A stretch of DNA of 44,897 nucleotides, taken from positions 1 to 44,897 of the forward strand of contig CALBMZ010000202.1 in the NCBI GenBank assembly GCA_937896225.1. Direction: 5' to 3'. Under the pieces are notes generated by a model. That model had not been told where the DNA came from. It saw only the letters and a list, made by a program, of their open reading frames with translations, and ran no database searches. Position numbers and translations under genes: made by a program. This document shows, one piece after another, positions 1 through 13,193 of this stretch (within the stretch, counting starts at the first letter, position 1; every line of letters starts with the position of its first letter). The DNA comes from an uncultured Alcaligenaceae bacterium (lineage in GTDB: Bacteria; Pseudomonadota; Gammaproteobacteria; Burkholderiales; Burkholderiaceae_B).

Positions 1-513
1 GTAATTGAACAATAGATTGAGCTATAGATTGAATTTTTTCTGAGAATTGACCAGTCAAAGAACCTGCTGCAGCTTTGGCAGCAGCAACAGACGTTGCATC
101 AATTAAATCTGCAATAGCTTCTGCTTGTGTTAAATCAATTTTATCGTTAAGAAATGCTCTTAATGAAAACTCACCCGGTTGTGCAAGACGGACACCCTCT
201 GTTTTTCCAACTTCAATGACTCTGGCTAAAAGTCGCTGTAAAACGGCGCTACCACCGTGTCCTTGAAGTTCTAGAACGTCTTCACCAGTATATGAGTGAG
301 GCGATACAAAAAATAATGCAAGACCAACATCGATCGCTACGCCATCGGAATCGTTAAAAGGTAGGTAGTGCGCCATTCTTGGTGTCAAGGGTTGACCCAG
401 TAACCTTTCGATTAAATTCTTGAGGTTTGGTCCAGATATACGAATTACACCAATGCCACCACGCCCAGGTGCAGTAGCGATGGCTGCAATGGGTGCGGAG
501 TCAAAGTCGCTCA
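1..513 (-). CDS. mnmE: tRNA uridine-5-carboxymethylaminomethyl modification GTPase MnmE, N-terminal part (runs off left edge)
   Basis: Reverse strand from the ATG at 513 reads [29 protein letters not shown]...[16 protein letters not shown]..., the MnmE N-terminal domain. It follows yidC in the conserved order. Confidence 0.95.
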
Positions 514-514
514 T

Positions 515-2200
515 TTAACGATGTACAACAGCTTGAGCTTTAGTGATTTTTTGGGTTATGTACCACTGTTGTGCAATCGATAGAATGTTGTTAACACACC
601 AATAAAGTACTAAACCAGCAGGGAAAAAGAACATCATGCCGCCAAAAATAACAGGCATAAACATCATGACTTTGGCTTGCATAGGATCAGGTGGTTTAGG
701 GTTGAGGCTCATTTGTAAGAACATGGTTGCCATCATGACTGCCGGTAAAATAAAGAAGGGATCACGAACAGATAAGTCGTCAACCCATAGTACCCATTGA
801 GCACCACGCATTTCTACGCTGGCAAGTAATACCCAGTATAGGGAAATAAAGACGGGTATTTGAACCACAATGGGTAAACAACCACCCAGTGGGTTAATTT
901 TTTCCGTTTTATACATTTCCATCATGGCCATGTTGAGCTTTTGCTTATCGCCACCAAACTTTTCACGAAGTGCAGTCAAGCGGGGTGCAACTTGCTTCAT
1001 TTTTGCCATTGACTTGTAACTAGCGGCTGACAATGGGTAAAAAATTGCTTTAACAACAACCGTTAAGGCGACGATTGTCCAGCCCCAATTGCCTAAAATG
1101 CTATGAAGCCAAGTCATTAAAATAAATAAAGGTTTAGCAATAATTGTGAGCCAGCCATAGTCAACCACTAAATCTAATCCTGGGGCAAGTGCTTCCAATG
1201 ATGATTGATCTTGTGGGCCGACCCATAATGACGACTTAACCGTCACAGGGTTAGAGGGCTCAACTGTTCCAACAGGTTCTATTGCGCGTACTGCAAAAAC
1301 ATCTTTTTGGACTTCCGCCATGTCGTAGTAACGTTGCTGACCTTGTACAGGTACCCAAGCCGTAACAAAATAATGTTGAATCATAGCGATCCAACCATTG
1401 TCAGCTTGTTTCACAAATTCAGTTTTATTTTTTTCAATATCTGAAAATGATATTTTTTGAAATTTACCTGCTTCGGTATAAACCGCAGGACCTGTAAACG
1501 TATGATAAAAACTAGACGTATTTTCAGGGTCACGACCGTCACGACTGATTTGTAAATAAACAGAAGGACTAATACCTGCTGCGGTTAAGTTTTCAATTTT
1601 ATGATCAACATCAATAGCATACGTGCCACGATGAAGTGTAAAAGTTTTGGTTAATCGAACGCCATCAGACTCAGCTACAAATGAAACAGGCAATGTGTCG
1701 CCTGTCATTTCAGTTTCAGAGGTTATAGGTGTAAAAGAGCTAAGATGTGTTGGATAGCTTTGTCCCTCGGGTGCACCCGTCAGGCCTGTTTGAACAACGT
1801 AGGTGTGAGCAGGTGTTTGCTCTAGTAAAAGAGTTGGTTTTGATTTATCTTCAGTGGATGGAAACTTTAATAATTCAGCTTGAACAATTTGTGCACCGAT
1901 TAAATCAAAAGTCAGTTGTAGAACATCAGTTTTAACAATAAACGGTTTAGAAAGTGCAGTGGTTGGTGGAACAATTAATGCGGGAGCAGATTGGGAGCCT
2001 TGGTTCATAACGGGGGCTTGTGGAACCCCGTTAGGCGTGTTTGCTGAAGATTGCGGTGTTTGTGCAATAGGCTTGTTAGTTGATGACGTAGTAGATGTAT
2101 CAAACAGAGAACCATTACCGCTTTCCAACTGCCAGTTGTTCCATAGCATGAGCAGAGAAAAAGCAAAAATCATCAATAAGATGGTGCGACGGATATCCAT
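515..2200 (-). CDS. yidC: Membrane protein insertase YidC (ORF opens at 2215; MDIRRTILL start at 2200 more likely)
   Basis: MDIRRTILLMIFAFSLLMLWNNWQ N-terminus, large periplasmic domain, and C-terminal NPLGGCLPIVVQIPVFISLYWVL / GLVLYWCVNNILSIAQQ motifs. Confidence 0.97.
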   Translation of the reverse strand: MDIRRTILLMIFAFSLLMLWNNWQLESGNGSLFDTSTTSSTNKPIAQTPQSSANTPNGVPQAPVMNQGSQSAPALIVPPTTALSKPFIVKTDVLQLTFDLIGAQIVQAELLKFPSTEDKSKPTLLLEQTPAHTYVVQTGLTGAPEGQSYPTHLSSFTPITSETEMTGDTLPVSFVAESDGVRLTKTFTLHRGTYAIDVDHKIENLTAAGISPSVYLQISRDGRDPENTSSFYHTFTGPAVYTEAGKFQKISFSDIEKNKTEFVKQADNGWIAMIQHYFVTAWVPVQGQQRYYDMAEVQKDVFAVRAIEPVGTVEPSNPVTVKSSLWVGPQDQSSLEALAPGLDLVVDYGWLTIIAKPLFILMTWLHSILGNWGWTIVALTVVVKAIFYPLSAASYKSMAKMKQVAPRLTALREKFGGDKQKLNMAMMEMYKTEKINPLGGCLPIVVQIPVFISLYWVLLASVEMRGAQWVLWVDDLSVRDPFFILPAVMMATMFLQMSLNPKPPDPMQAKVMMFMPVIFGGMMFFFPAGLVLYWCVNNILSIAQQWYITQKITKAQAVVHR

Positions 2201-2314
2201 GCGAGCCCAATTCAAAAATTCAATAAAAACCGATGCAAATGCACCGAATGACAGCCATATAGTTTAACGTTAAACCGAATAACCTAAAGTCTTATTGTTA
2301 TAAAAACACAGCCC

Positions 2315-2551
2315 CTAAGCTTTACTTTTAAAAGATGGAACGGGATCGTGCCCACCATGACACCATGGGTTGCAACGACCAACTCTTTTTATACACAACC
2401 AACCCCCTTTTACTGGACCCCAGATGCGTATAGCTTCCAATGAGTAATTTGAGCAGGACGGTGTAAAACGGCAAGACTGACCAAGCCATGGGCTTAAAAA
2501 ATACTGATACCCACGAATAAGTTTTAGCATTAAAAAAGATAAAACCTTCAA
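2315..2551 (-). CDS. yidD: Membrane protein insertion efficiency factor YidD
   Basis: LIRGYQYFLSP..GQSCRFTPSCSNYSLEAI..WGPVKGGWLCIKRVGRCNPW..GGHDPVP signature; start overlaps the rnpA stop. Confidence 0.96.
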   Translation of the reverse strand: MKVLSFLMLKLIRGYQYFLSPWLGQSCRFTPSCSNYSLEAIRIWGPVKGGWLCIKRVGRCNPWCHGGHDPVPSFKSKA

Positions 2552-2904
2552 TGAAATTGCCCCAATAAGCGATCAGCCTCTTGTCGAACAGTTTTTTTTA
2601 GTTCAACAAGTGTGAAATTGCGTGCATTCGCTTGAAGACGAATGACGTAATCGCCAAGTTTGAGTTGTGTTCGTTCTAAGCGAAATGCTTCTCTGATAAC
2701 ACGTTTAACAGCATTTCGAGTAACGGCCAAAGGTGCTTGACGTTTACCCACAACCAAACCTAATCTGGCAGGATTGGTATGTGAGGGTAACCATGAAATG
2801 GTTAGAAACTTGCCACGGGCAGACGGACGCATTTTTAAAACCGCAGCAAATTCCTCTGGGCGGTGTAGGCGAGTTTCAGGGGGCAGAGTGGCGCAATTGC
2901 GCAT
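2548..2904 (-). CDS. rnpA: Ribonuclease P protein component
   Basis: RLGLVVGKRQAPLAVTRNAVKRVIREAFR RnpA motif; located between rpmH and yidD. Confidence 0.95.
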   Translation of the reverse strand: MRNCATLPPETRLHRPEEFAAVLKMRPSARGKFLTISWLPSHTNPARLGLVVGKRQAPLAVTRNAVKRVIREAFRLERTQLKLGDYVIRLQANARNFTLVELKKTVRQEADRLLGQFH

Positions 2905-3025
2905 TAATTAACGCCTAATCGTCGAAAGCAGAAAAATAAAGGTGAGGAAATAAAGGCGCCATAGACCCCACCTTACATTAAATGGCTAAATAGCTAGACT
3001 GTTAAACAATTAAAAGATCTAACAA

Positions 3026-3160
3026 TTAAACGGCTAAACGTTTACGACCTTTAGCACGACGGGCACTGATGACAGCACGACCGCCACGCGTTTTCATGCG
3101 AACACGGAAACCGTGTGTACGTTTACGGCGGGTAACGGATGGTTGATAAGTACGTTTCAT
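3026..3160 (-). CDS. rpmH: 50S ribosomal protein L34 (absent from the supplied ORF track because it is short)
   Basis: Reverse strand translates [44 protein letters not shown]. Confidence 0.97.
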   Translation of the reverse strand: MKRTYQPSVTRRKRTHGFRVRMKTRGGRAVISARRAKGRKRLAV

Positions 3161-3390
3161 AATGGCAAGCTCACAAGGACAAATATAATAAAAAACGAAC
3201 TAAACAGCGTAGAGCCAACCGGTAAAGAACGATCACCCACGCAATAGATATTCGGGAAAGCCCTCTATTTCATCAAAAAATCCGAGTTACGTCAAATGGT
3301 TAGCACGAAAAAACAGGGTTAAAGCACAAATACCCTGTGGATAACTTTCTGTCGAACAGGGTAGAATTGGGGTTTAGTCGATAAAATCTA
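3161..3390. promoter_or_regulatory. rpmH-dnaA intergenic region: putative oriC / divergent dnaA and rpmH promoters
   Basis: Divergent rpmH/dnaA junction with a strand switch. It contains one perfect consensus DnaA box on the minus strand (TGTGGATAA, 3336-3344) inside an inverted repeat. Confidence 0.6.
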
Positions 3391-4872
3391 ATGAAAGAAT
3401 TTTGGCAATCATGTCTGCTTAAGTTTGAGCAGGAACTACCACCCCAGCAATTAAACGCCTGGATCAAACCTTTGACGCCTGTTGAAATTAACGCGTCAAA
3501 AGGTCAACTGCGTCTGCTCGTGCCAAACCGTCATAAATTAGAATGGGTAAAGAAAAACTTTTTAAATCAAATTGAACAACTTGCAACAGATTGGTATGGT
3601 CAACCCATTGCGGTCTTGCTAGAAATTGCCCCAATAGCTGTTAATCCAGTTGAGCCTACTCCTTTATCTCAGCCCGTCTTAAAAGCTGATGTTAATAACC
3701 CAAACGGTTTAGGGTCAAACCATTTAAGTGCAACAAATAATCAGTCCGCTCAAGCGACAAACGAAGCAATGTTGTGGCGTGCATCAACAGAAACTGTTGC
3801 GACGACAGAGCCCATTGGGGTTGCTTCAATGGCTTCTAATCATAACGCTTCACGTCTCCACACAGACCTAACCTTTGACAATTTTGTAACGGGAAAGGCT
3901 AATCAGTTGGCACGCGCAGCGGCACTTCAAGTGGCAGAAAACCCTGGTATTTCTTATAATCCTTTATTTTTATATGGCGGAGTGGGTTTAGGTAAAACCC
4001 ATTTAATTCATGCGATAGGTAACGCTTTACTTTCCAAACATAATGGGGCGGTTCAGGTTAGATATGTTCATGCTGACCAATATGTGTCAGATGTAGTTAA
4101 GGCGTATCAACGTAAAGCATTTGACGAATTCAAACGGTATTACCATTCATTAGATTTATTATTAATTGACGATATTCAATTTTTCTCTGGAAAAAGCCGT
4201 ACACAAGAAGAGTTTTTCTATGCTTTTGAAGCGATGGTGGCTCAACGCAAACAAATCATCATTACTAGCGACACCTACCCTAAAGAGCTTGATGGCATAG
4301 ACGAGCGTTTAATTTCAAGATTCGATTCAGGCTTAACGGTGGCGATTGAGCCCCCTGAGCTTGAAATGCGCGTGGCAATATTGCTACGAAAAGCTGAAGC
4401 TGAAAACGTTCAAATGCCAGAAGAGGTGGCGTTTTTCATAGCTAAACATTTGCGTAGTAATGTGAGAGAGTTAGAGGGTGCATTACATAAAGTGTTGGCG
4501 TATGCCCGCTTTCATGGGCGTCAAGAATTAACGCTTGAGTTCTGTCGAGATGCGTTAAAAGATTTGTTATCTAAGTCAAATGGGCAAATTAGTGTTGAAA
4601 ATATACAAAAAACAGTTGCCGATTTTTATAAAATAAAGGTCGCTGACATGTATTCGAAACGTAGGCCTGCCAATATTGCTATGCCACGGCAGGTTGCCAT
4701 GTATTTAGCTAAAGAACTTACTCAAAAAAGTTTGCCAGAAATTGGTGACTTATTTGGTGGTCGTGACCACACGACAGTTTTACATGCCGTTCGTAAAATT
4801 GCAGATTTAAGGTCAAAACAAAACGATTTAAACCACACACTACACGTTTTAGAGCAAACACTTAAAGGGTAA
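3391..4872 (+). CDS. dnaA: Chromosomal replication initiator protein DnaA
   Basis: [22 protein letters not shown] Walker [13 protein letters not shown] Walker B, C-terminal [16 protein letters not shown] DnaA-box binding motif. Confidence 0.99.
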   Translation: MKEFWQSCLLKFEQELPPQQLNAWIKPLTPVEINASKGQLRLLVPNRHKLEWVKKNFLNQIEQLATDWYGQPIAVLLEIAPIAVNPVEPTPLSQPVLKADVNNPNGLGSNHLSATNNQSAQATNEAMLWRASTETVATTEPIGVASMASNHNASRLHTDLTFDNFVTGKANQLARAAALQVAENPGISYNPLFLYGGVGLGKTHLIHAIGNALLSKHNGAVQVRYVHADQYVSDVVKAYQRKAFDEFKRYYHSLDLLLIDDIQFFSGKSRTQEEFFYAFEAMVAQRKQIIITSDTYPKELDGIDERLISRFDSGLTVAIEPPELEMRVAILLRKAEAENVQMPEEVAFFIAKHLRSNVRELEGALHKVLAYARFHGRQELTLEFCRDALKDLLSKSNGQISVENIQKTVADFYKIKVADMYSKRRPANIAMPRQVAMYLAKELTQKSLPEIGDLFGGRDHTTVLHAVRKIADLRSKQNDLNHTLHVLEQTLKG

Positions 4873-4886
4873 TAAAGGGGCATTTT

Positions 4887-8452
<3,566 letters not shown>

Positions 8453-8457
8453 CAACC

Positions 8458-8802
8458 CTACCAGCCTGAGCCCGCTTCCCATAAAACAGGAGTTTTCGTG
8501 GCTTGGGCTTTTTTCATCATATGTAAAAGCGGGTAAGCACGTTGACCCAACCTAACGTGCTCACTTAATGGGTGCGGCTTAAGCTCGTCTAGGTCGTCTA
8601 TATCAAGTATGGGTTGAGACGTTTCAGCCTCAATGGCCATTTCGATTTTATGAATGGCGTCGGGTAGTTGTTCCGCTGAAAAAACGCCACGCTCAGGTAT
8701 GCCACCCTCTATATTTTTACCCGCAACACTTAAAACAGCTTTGGCGTGATCACCCAACATTAAAATATCTGCATCAACTTTACTACTAAACGTGACTAAC
8801 AT
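8458..8802 (-). CDS. DUF1840 family protein
   Basis: MLVTFSSKVDADILMLGDHAKAVLSVAGK..RGVFSAEQLPDAIHKIE architecture typical of the DUF1840 family. Confidence 0.8.
   Translation of the reverse strand: MLVTFSSKVDADILMLGDHAKAVLSVAGKNIEGGIPERGVFSAEQLPDAIHKIEMAIEAETSQPILDIDDLDELKPHPLSEHVRLGQRAYPLLHMMKKAQATKTPVLWEAGSGW
8469..8514 (+). terminator. Candidate gyrB terminator inside the convergent DUF1840 3' coding end
   Basis: AGCCC(8469-8473)...GGGCT(8505-8509) outer stem with inner AAAAC-AGGA-GTTTT stem (8483-8496), followed by a T-run. Confidence 0.4.
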
Positions 8803-8885
8803 CGTAAGACTCCGCTATGACAACTTTATGTTTGGGTTCAAGCACTTGACCCATTAACTGTCAGTATTCCTCAAAAAGGAATGCA

Positions 8886-10097
8886 ATGGTTAATTTTAAA
8901 CACGGTTCGTTATTTATATTTTGCTTGATTTGTTTACCTTTGGCACAGGGTTCTGATGCGTGTTGGCCTCCGTCTTTAAAGCCGATTGCAATTCGAAAAT
9001 TACCGATTTATAAGCCTACTACCCTTGTGGCTGAGTCAGCGATAGCACCATGTCCGCAAGCTAATGGGCCCTTGCATGGCAAACCCGTTAAGCAGTTTGG
9101 TGATGCCCCAGCCCCCTTAAAACGTATGCTGTTTGCTTTTGATGGAACAGGTAATGATGCCTCGTCGCTGACCAACGTGTGGCGATTTGCACAGGGTTAC
9201 CGAAATGGTGTCGTTCATTATTTGCCGGGTCCTGGTCGAGCAATCGGCGTGAATCAAGAGGTTGACGAAACAGATGTCGCGCTTGCTTGGTCGGCGGGTC
9301 AGCGGGTAGCAATTCAATGGCAAAGATTATTAGAAGATTTGTCAGACAAAAAAAACCACATGACTTCAATTGATGTAGTGGGTTTTTCAAGGGGGGCGGC
9401 TTTGGCCCGTCACTTTGTAAATAAAATTGTTAAACACGTCAAAAATGGTCGTTTTTGGTTGCAGCACCCTACTATGGGTAAGGTGACAGCGTGTGTCGAT
9501 TTAAGGTTTATGGGTCTGTTTGATACGGTTGCTCAATTTCATTTACTGGGCATAACTGACCAAACATATGATTTAAAGATTCCTAAGCCGTGGCGCCATG
9601 TGTCACATGCTGTCGCGCTACACGAGTATCGTTGGGCTTTTCCGTTGACGGCTGCTGTCGGTGATCAGGTGAGCGAACAAGCGTTTATTGGTGCGCATGC
9701 TGATATTGGTGGAGGCTATTTAACACCATCTACCTCACCAGGTTCAACCCCCAGTGATTTGTCTGAAGTGACATTGAGGTGGATGGTTATCCAAGCCATT
9801 AAGGCAGGCGTTGAAATAGAAGATCCAAAAGGGGCTCAATTACTTGAAACGGTTAGTCAAAACCCCGTGTTGCATACAGAGAGTCATCAATACTGGGGTG
9901 CAATGTCAGCTAAAGATCGAAAGGTGGGCAATCAGCTTCAAGGGCAGCTGGCTCACATGGGTGATCAAATGCGGGCTAATGTGGAAGGCTTGATTCGGCG
10001 CCCTGTACCGGGTGCAACCGTGGCAACAGACGTAGCAGGTTGGGTAAATATGTCACCTTATGCTGCGTGGCTTAAAGCGCACGCCATCATGCCTTAA
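8886..10097 (+). CDS. DUF2235 family alpha/beta-hydrolase (phospholipase-like) with N-terminal export signal
   Basis: Hydrophobic N-terminus (SLFIFCLICLPLAQGSDAC), FAFDGTGND block, nucleophile elbow VGFSRGAALAR, then GAHADIGGGY. Confidence 0.8.
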   Translation: MVNFKHGSLFIFCLICLPLAQGSDACWPPSLKPIAIRKLPIYKPTTLVAESAIAPCPQANGPLHGKPVKQFGDAPAPLKRMLFAFDGTGNDASSLTNVWRFAQGYRNGVVHYLPGPGRAIGVNQEVDETDVALAWSAGQRVAIQWQRLLEDLSDKKNHMTSIDVVGFSRGAALARHFVNKIVKHVKNGRFWLQHPTMGKVTACVDLRFMGLFDTVAQFHLLGITDQTYDLKIPKPWRHVSHAVALHEYRWAFPLTAAVGDQVSEQAFIGAHADIGGGYLTPSTSPGSTPSDLSEVTLRWMVIQAIKAGVEIEDPKGAQLLETVSQNPVLHTESHQYWGAMSAKDRKVGNQLQGQLAHMGDQMRANVEGLIRRPVPGATVATDVAGWVNMSPYAAWLKAHAIMP

Positions 10098-10207
10098 AGG
10101 CTGCTAGAAGATTGTTGGGGCTCATTATGGCTTATTGTGCGTCACGGTAAATCTCTTGGGCTGATTCAGGCTATGATTGAAGCCCTATACATTATGCTTT
10201 TTTATCT

Positions 10208-11893
10208 ATGCTTGTCGAGCAAAAACAAACCCTTATTGAATGCCTGAACGCAGCTGTTAAGCAGATTCTGCCAGATGCTGAATTTAATATTTTGCTTGAG
10301 CGCCCAAAGGTTGCTCAGCACGGTGATGTGGCTTCAAATGTTGCCATGCAACTGGCTAAATCAGTAGGCATGGCACCTCGAGTGTTGGCGCAATCAATCG
10401 TTGATTTACTCATGGCAAACCCGCAAGCAAAAAGCTTGATTGCCAGTGCCGAGTTGGCGGGCCCTGGGTTTATAAACTTTAGGTTGTCACATGTAGCACG
10501 ATGCGCAGTGCTTGATAGTGTTAGAGACCAAGGCAGTGATTATGGGCGTCAAGCTCGCTTGGGTAAAAAGGTGCTGGTTGAGTTTGTGTCGGCCAACCCA
10601 ACCGGGCCTTTACACGTTGGTCATGCTAGACAAGCCGCTTTGGGTGATGCAATTTGTCACATGTTTGATGCCGTGGGTTACTCAGTGAGTCGCGAGTTTT
10701 ATTACAACGACGCTGGTAATCAAATTGAAAACCTTGCAATCAGTGTACAAGCGCGTGCGCGAGGAATAGACCCTGATCATCCTGATTTTCCGCTAGAGGG
10801 GTACAAAGGCGATTACGTACTCGACGTGGCGCGTGATTACCTTGATAAAAAAACAGTTCAAGCCAGCGATGGCGTCGCGGTCGTGGGCGCCGGTGACCCC
10901 GAAGATAAAGAGGCGATTCGTCGTTTTGCGGTGGCTTATTTGCGACGCGAACAAGACACCGATTTAAACGCCTTCGGTTTAAAGTTTGATCAATACTTTT
11001 TAGAAAGTTCGCTATATACAAGCGGCCAGGTTGAGCAAACCGTTGAAAAATTGGTTAAAAGCGGCCACACTTATGAGCTCGACGGAGCCCTTTGGTTGCG
11101 TACGACTGAGCTCGGTACGGGTGACGATAAAGACCGTGTCATGCGCAAAAGTGAAGGCGGTTATACCTATTTTGTGCCAGATGTCGCGTATCACGTTAAC
11201 AAATGGTCGCGGGGTTACACGCATGCTGTCAACATACAGGGTAGCGATCATCACGGTACAGTCGCGCGGGTGCGGGCTGGTTTGCAGGCATTAAATGTTG
11301 GCATTCCGAAAGACTACCCATCTTATATTTTGCATAAAATGGTCAAGGTTGTAAGGGGTGGGGCTGAGGTAAAAATCTCTAAACGAGCAGGCAGTTATGT
11401 CACGTTAAGTGACTTAATTGATTGGGTTGGGCGAGATGCCGTACGTTTTTTCTTGATACAACGGCGTGCCGATACAGAATTTGTCTTTGATATTGACTTG
11501 GCCCGTTCTAAAAGTGAAGAAAACCCTGTCTACTACGTCCAGTATGCCCACGCTCGTATCTTTTCAATGATTTCACAAGCAGGTTTGTCACACGAACAGG
11601 TTGCGCATGCATCGCCGATGTGTTTGGTAGCACCAACAGAAATTGTTCTCATGCAACGATTAGCCGAGTTTGGACCAACCATAGCCTCAGCAGCGCAAGA
11701 GCTTTCACCTCACATCTTAGCGTTTTGGTTGCGTGATTGTGCAGCCGACTTTCATGCTTGGTATAACGCCGAAAGAGTACTGGTTGATGATATTGAGTTA
11801 AAGGCTGCTCGACTGAGGTTGGCCGCTGCGACGCGTCAAGTTTTAGCAAATGGTTTGGGTTTATTGGGTGTGTCTGCCCCTGATCGGATGTAA
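10208..11893 (+). CDS. argS: Arginine--tRNA ligase
   Basis: [39 protein letters not shown]; class I aaRS HIGH-type motif. Confidence 0.98.
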   Translation: MLVEQKQTLIECLNAAVKQILPDAEFNILLERPKVAQHGDVASNVAMQLAKSVGMAPRVLAQSIVDLLMANPQAKSLIASAELAGPGFINFRLSHVARCAVLDSVRDQGSDYGRQARLGKKVLVEFVSANPTGPLHVGHARQAALGDAICHMFDAVGYSVSREFYYNDAGNQIENLAISVQARARGIDPDHPDFPLEGYKGDYVLDVARDYLDKKTVQASDGVAVVGAGDPEDKEAIRRFAVAYLRREQDTDLNAFGLKFDQYFLESSLYTSGQVEQTVEKLVKSGHTYELDGALWLRTTELGTGDDKDRVMRKSEGGYTYFVPDVAYHVNKWSRGYTHAVNIQGSDHHGTVARVRAGLQALNVGIPKDYPSYILHKMVKVVRGGAEVKISKRAGSYVTLSDLIDWVGRDAVRFFLIQRRADTEFVFDIDLARSKSEENPVYYVQYAHARIFSMISQAGLSHEQVAHASPMCLVAPTEIVLMQRLAEFGPTIASAAQELSPHILAFWLRDCAADFHAWYNAERVLVDDIELKAARLRLAAATRQVLANGLGLLGVSAPDRM

Positions 11894-11901
11894 TATTTCA
11901 T

Positions 11902-12507
11902 ATGGTTAAAAGAAAAACATCAGGTGGCAGTACGTTTAAATCGGTCGTAATCGGTTTATTTATTGGTTTGGCCTTGGCTGCGGTTGTTGTGTTTATGGTA
12001 ATGCGCTCACCCTCACCCTTTGTTGATCGAGCCAGTCGCACGACCACCAGTTCAAGTGAAAATTCAGCAGACCCCCGCGTGGCACCTGACCCTAATGCAG
12101 CTTTGGGCGGAGGTTCATCGGCACCCAGCCCAATTAGCCCCCCTACAAAAGATGAAATTGGTGCATTAATTGCTACCTTGCCCATCGAGGTAAATAAACC
12201 ACCAAAATTGCCACCACCGCCGGTGGCTAAGCCATTACCCCCTGCTCCCGAGTCGGCTAAGCAAGAATCCAAAGATATTCGCAGTTATTATTTACAGGTC
12301 GGTGCTTTTAGAGTTTTAGAAGACGCTGAAGCATTACGTGCCCGGTTGCTGCTGTTAGGCTTACCGGTTGAAATTCAACGCGCTGAGGTTAATGGCATGC
12401 AGGTTAATCGCGTACGTGCCGGCCCGTTTGCTAAGCTAGATGAAATGAATCGAGCGCGCACGAGGTTAAGCGAAGAAAAAATCGTGAGTACGATTATTCG
12501 GCAATAG
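11902..12507 (+). CDS. SPOR domain-containing membrane protein
   Basis: N-terminal TM, proline-rich linker, C-terminal YYLQVGAFRVLEDAEALRARLLLLGL..VNRVRAGPFAKLDEMNRARTRL SPOR domain. Confidence 0.88.
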   Translation: MVKRKTSGGSTFKSVVIGLFIGLALAAVVVFMVMRSPSPFVDRASRTTTSSSENSADPRVAPDPNAALGGGSSAPSPISPPTKDEIGALIATLPIEVNKPPKLPPPPVAKPLPPAPESAKQESKDIRSYYLQVGAFRVLEDAEALRARLLLLGLPVEIQRAEVNGMQVNRVRAGPFAKLDEMNRARTRLSEEKIVSTIIRQ

Positions 12508-12531
12508 TTTTGACATTAAGGATCTTTAAAT

Positions 12532-13158
12532 ATGCAACACTGGCAAAAGTTTTTATCTGTAGCAGTTTTGTCTTTTTTCGCTTGGGGCAACCCAGTTTTG
12601 GCACAAACTTCTTCAGCATCAAGTCCAAAGTTCGTTAACGTGAACCCACCTCAACCGACTGAACCCGGCAAAATTGAAGTGCTTGAGTTTTTCTCGTATG
12701 GCTGCCCACATTGTGCCGTGCTTGAGCCGATGGTTCAAACTTGGCGTAAAACGCTACCGTCAGATGTTGCGTTTTATGGCGTGCCGGTCGCATTTAATGC
12801 GGGTATGAAGCCATTGCAGTATTTGTATTATGCACTCGATGCAGTGGGGCGTTCTGACTTGCACGCTCAGGTGTTTAAAACGATTCATGATGATAAAAAA
12901 CGTATTTTTACGGAATCAGCAATTATTGATTGGGCCGCAAGTCAAGGTATTGACCGGGCTAAATTTGAGTCAGCTTTTAAGTCATTTGGTGTTAAATCAA
13001 AAGCTACGCGTGCTGATCAGTTGGCGCAAGCGTATGGCTTACAAGGTACACCTTCTATTGCAGTTGCTGGTCGTTTTATGACATCACCTACTGAGGCGGG
13101 AGGTTATCAGCAAACGGTTGATGAAGCTAACCGTTTGGTCTCACAAGTGAGAAATTAA
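12532..13158 (+). CDS. dsbA: Thiol:disulfide interchange protein DsbA/DsbL
   Basis: Signal peptide, EFFSYGCPHCAVLEP with CPHC active site, QGTPSIAVAGRF cis-Pro region. Confidence 0.93.
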   Translation: MQHWQKFLSVAVLSFFAWGNPVLAQTSSASSPKFVNVNPPQPTEPGKIEVLEFFSYGCPHCAVLEPMVQTWRKTLPSDVAFYGVPVAFNAGMKPLQYLYYALDAVGRSDLHAQVFKTIHDDKKRIFTESAIIDWAASQGIDRAKFESAFKSFGVKSKATRADQLAQAYGLQGTPSIAVAGRFMTSPTEAGGYQQTVDEANRLVSQVRN

Positions 13159-13193
13159 TAGCTGAATAAATGAATAACATCACTCAGCGTCGT

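Noticed and set aside
75-266. 63-aa plus-strand ORF
   Set aside because: Antisense to the clear mnmE coding sequence; no recognisable domain.
1747-2267. Plus-strand ORFs of 62 and 102 aa
   Set aside because: Antisense to yidC periplasmic domain coding; spurious.
11898-12272. 124-aa minus-strand ORF rich in Gly/Ala
   Set aside because: Antisense to the proline-rich linker of the SPOR protein; composition artefact.
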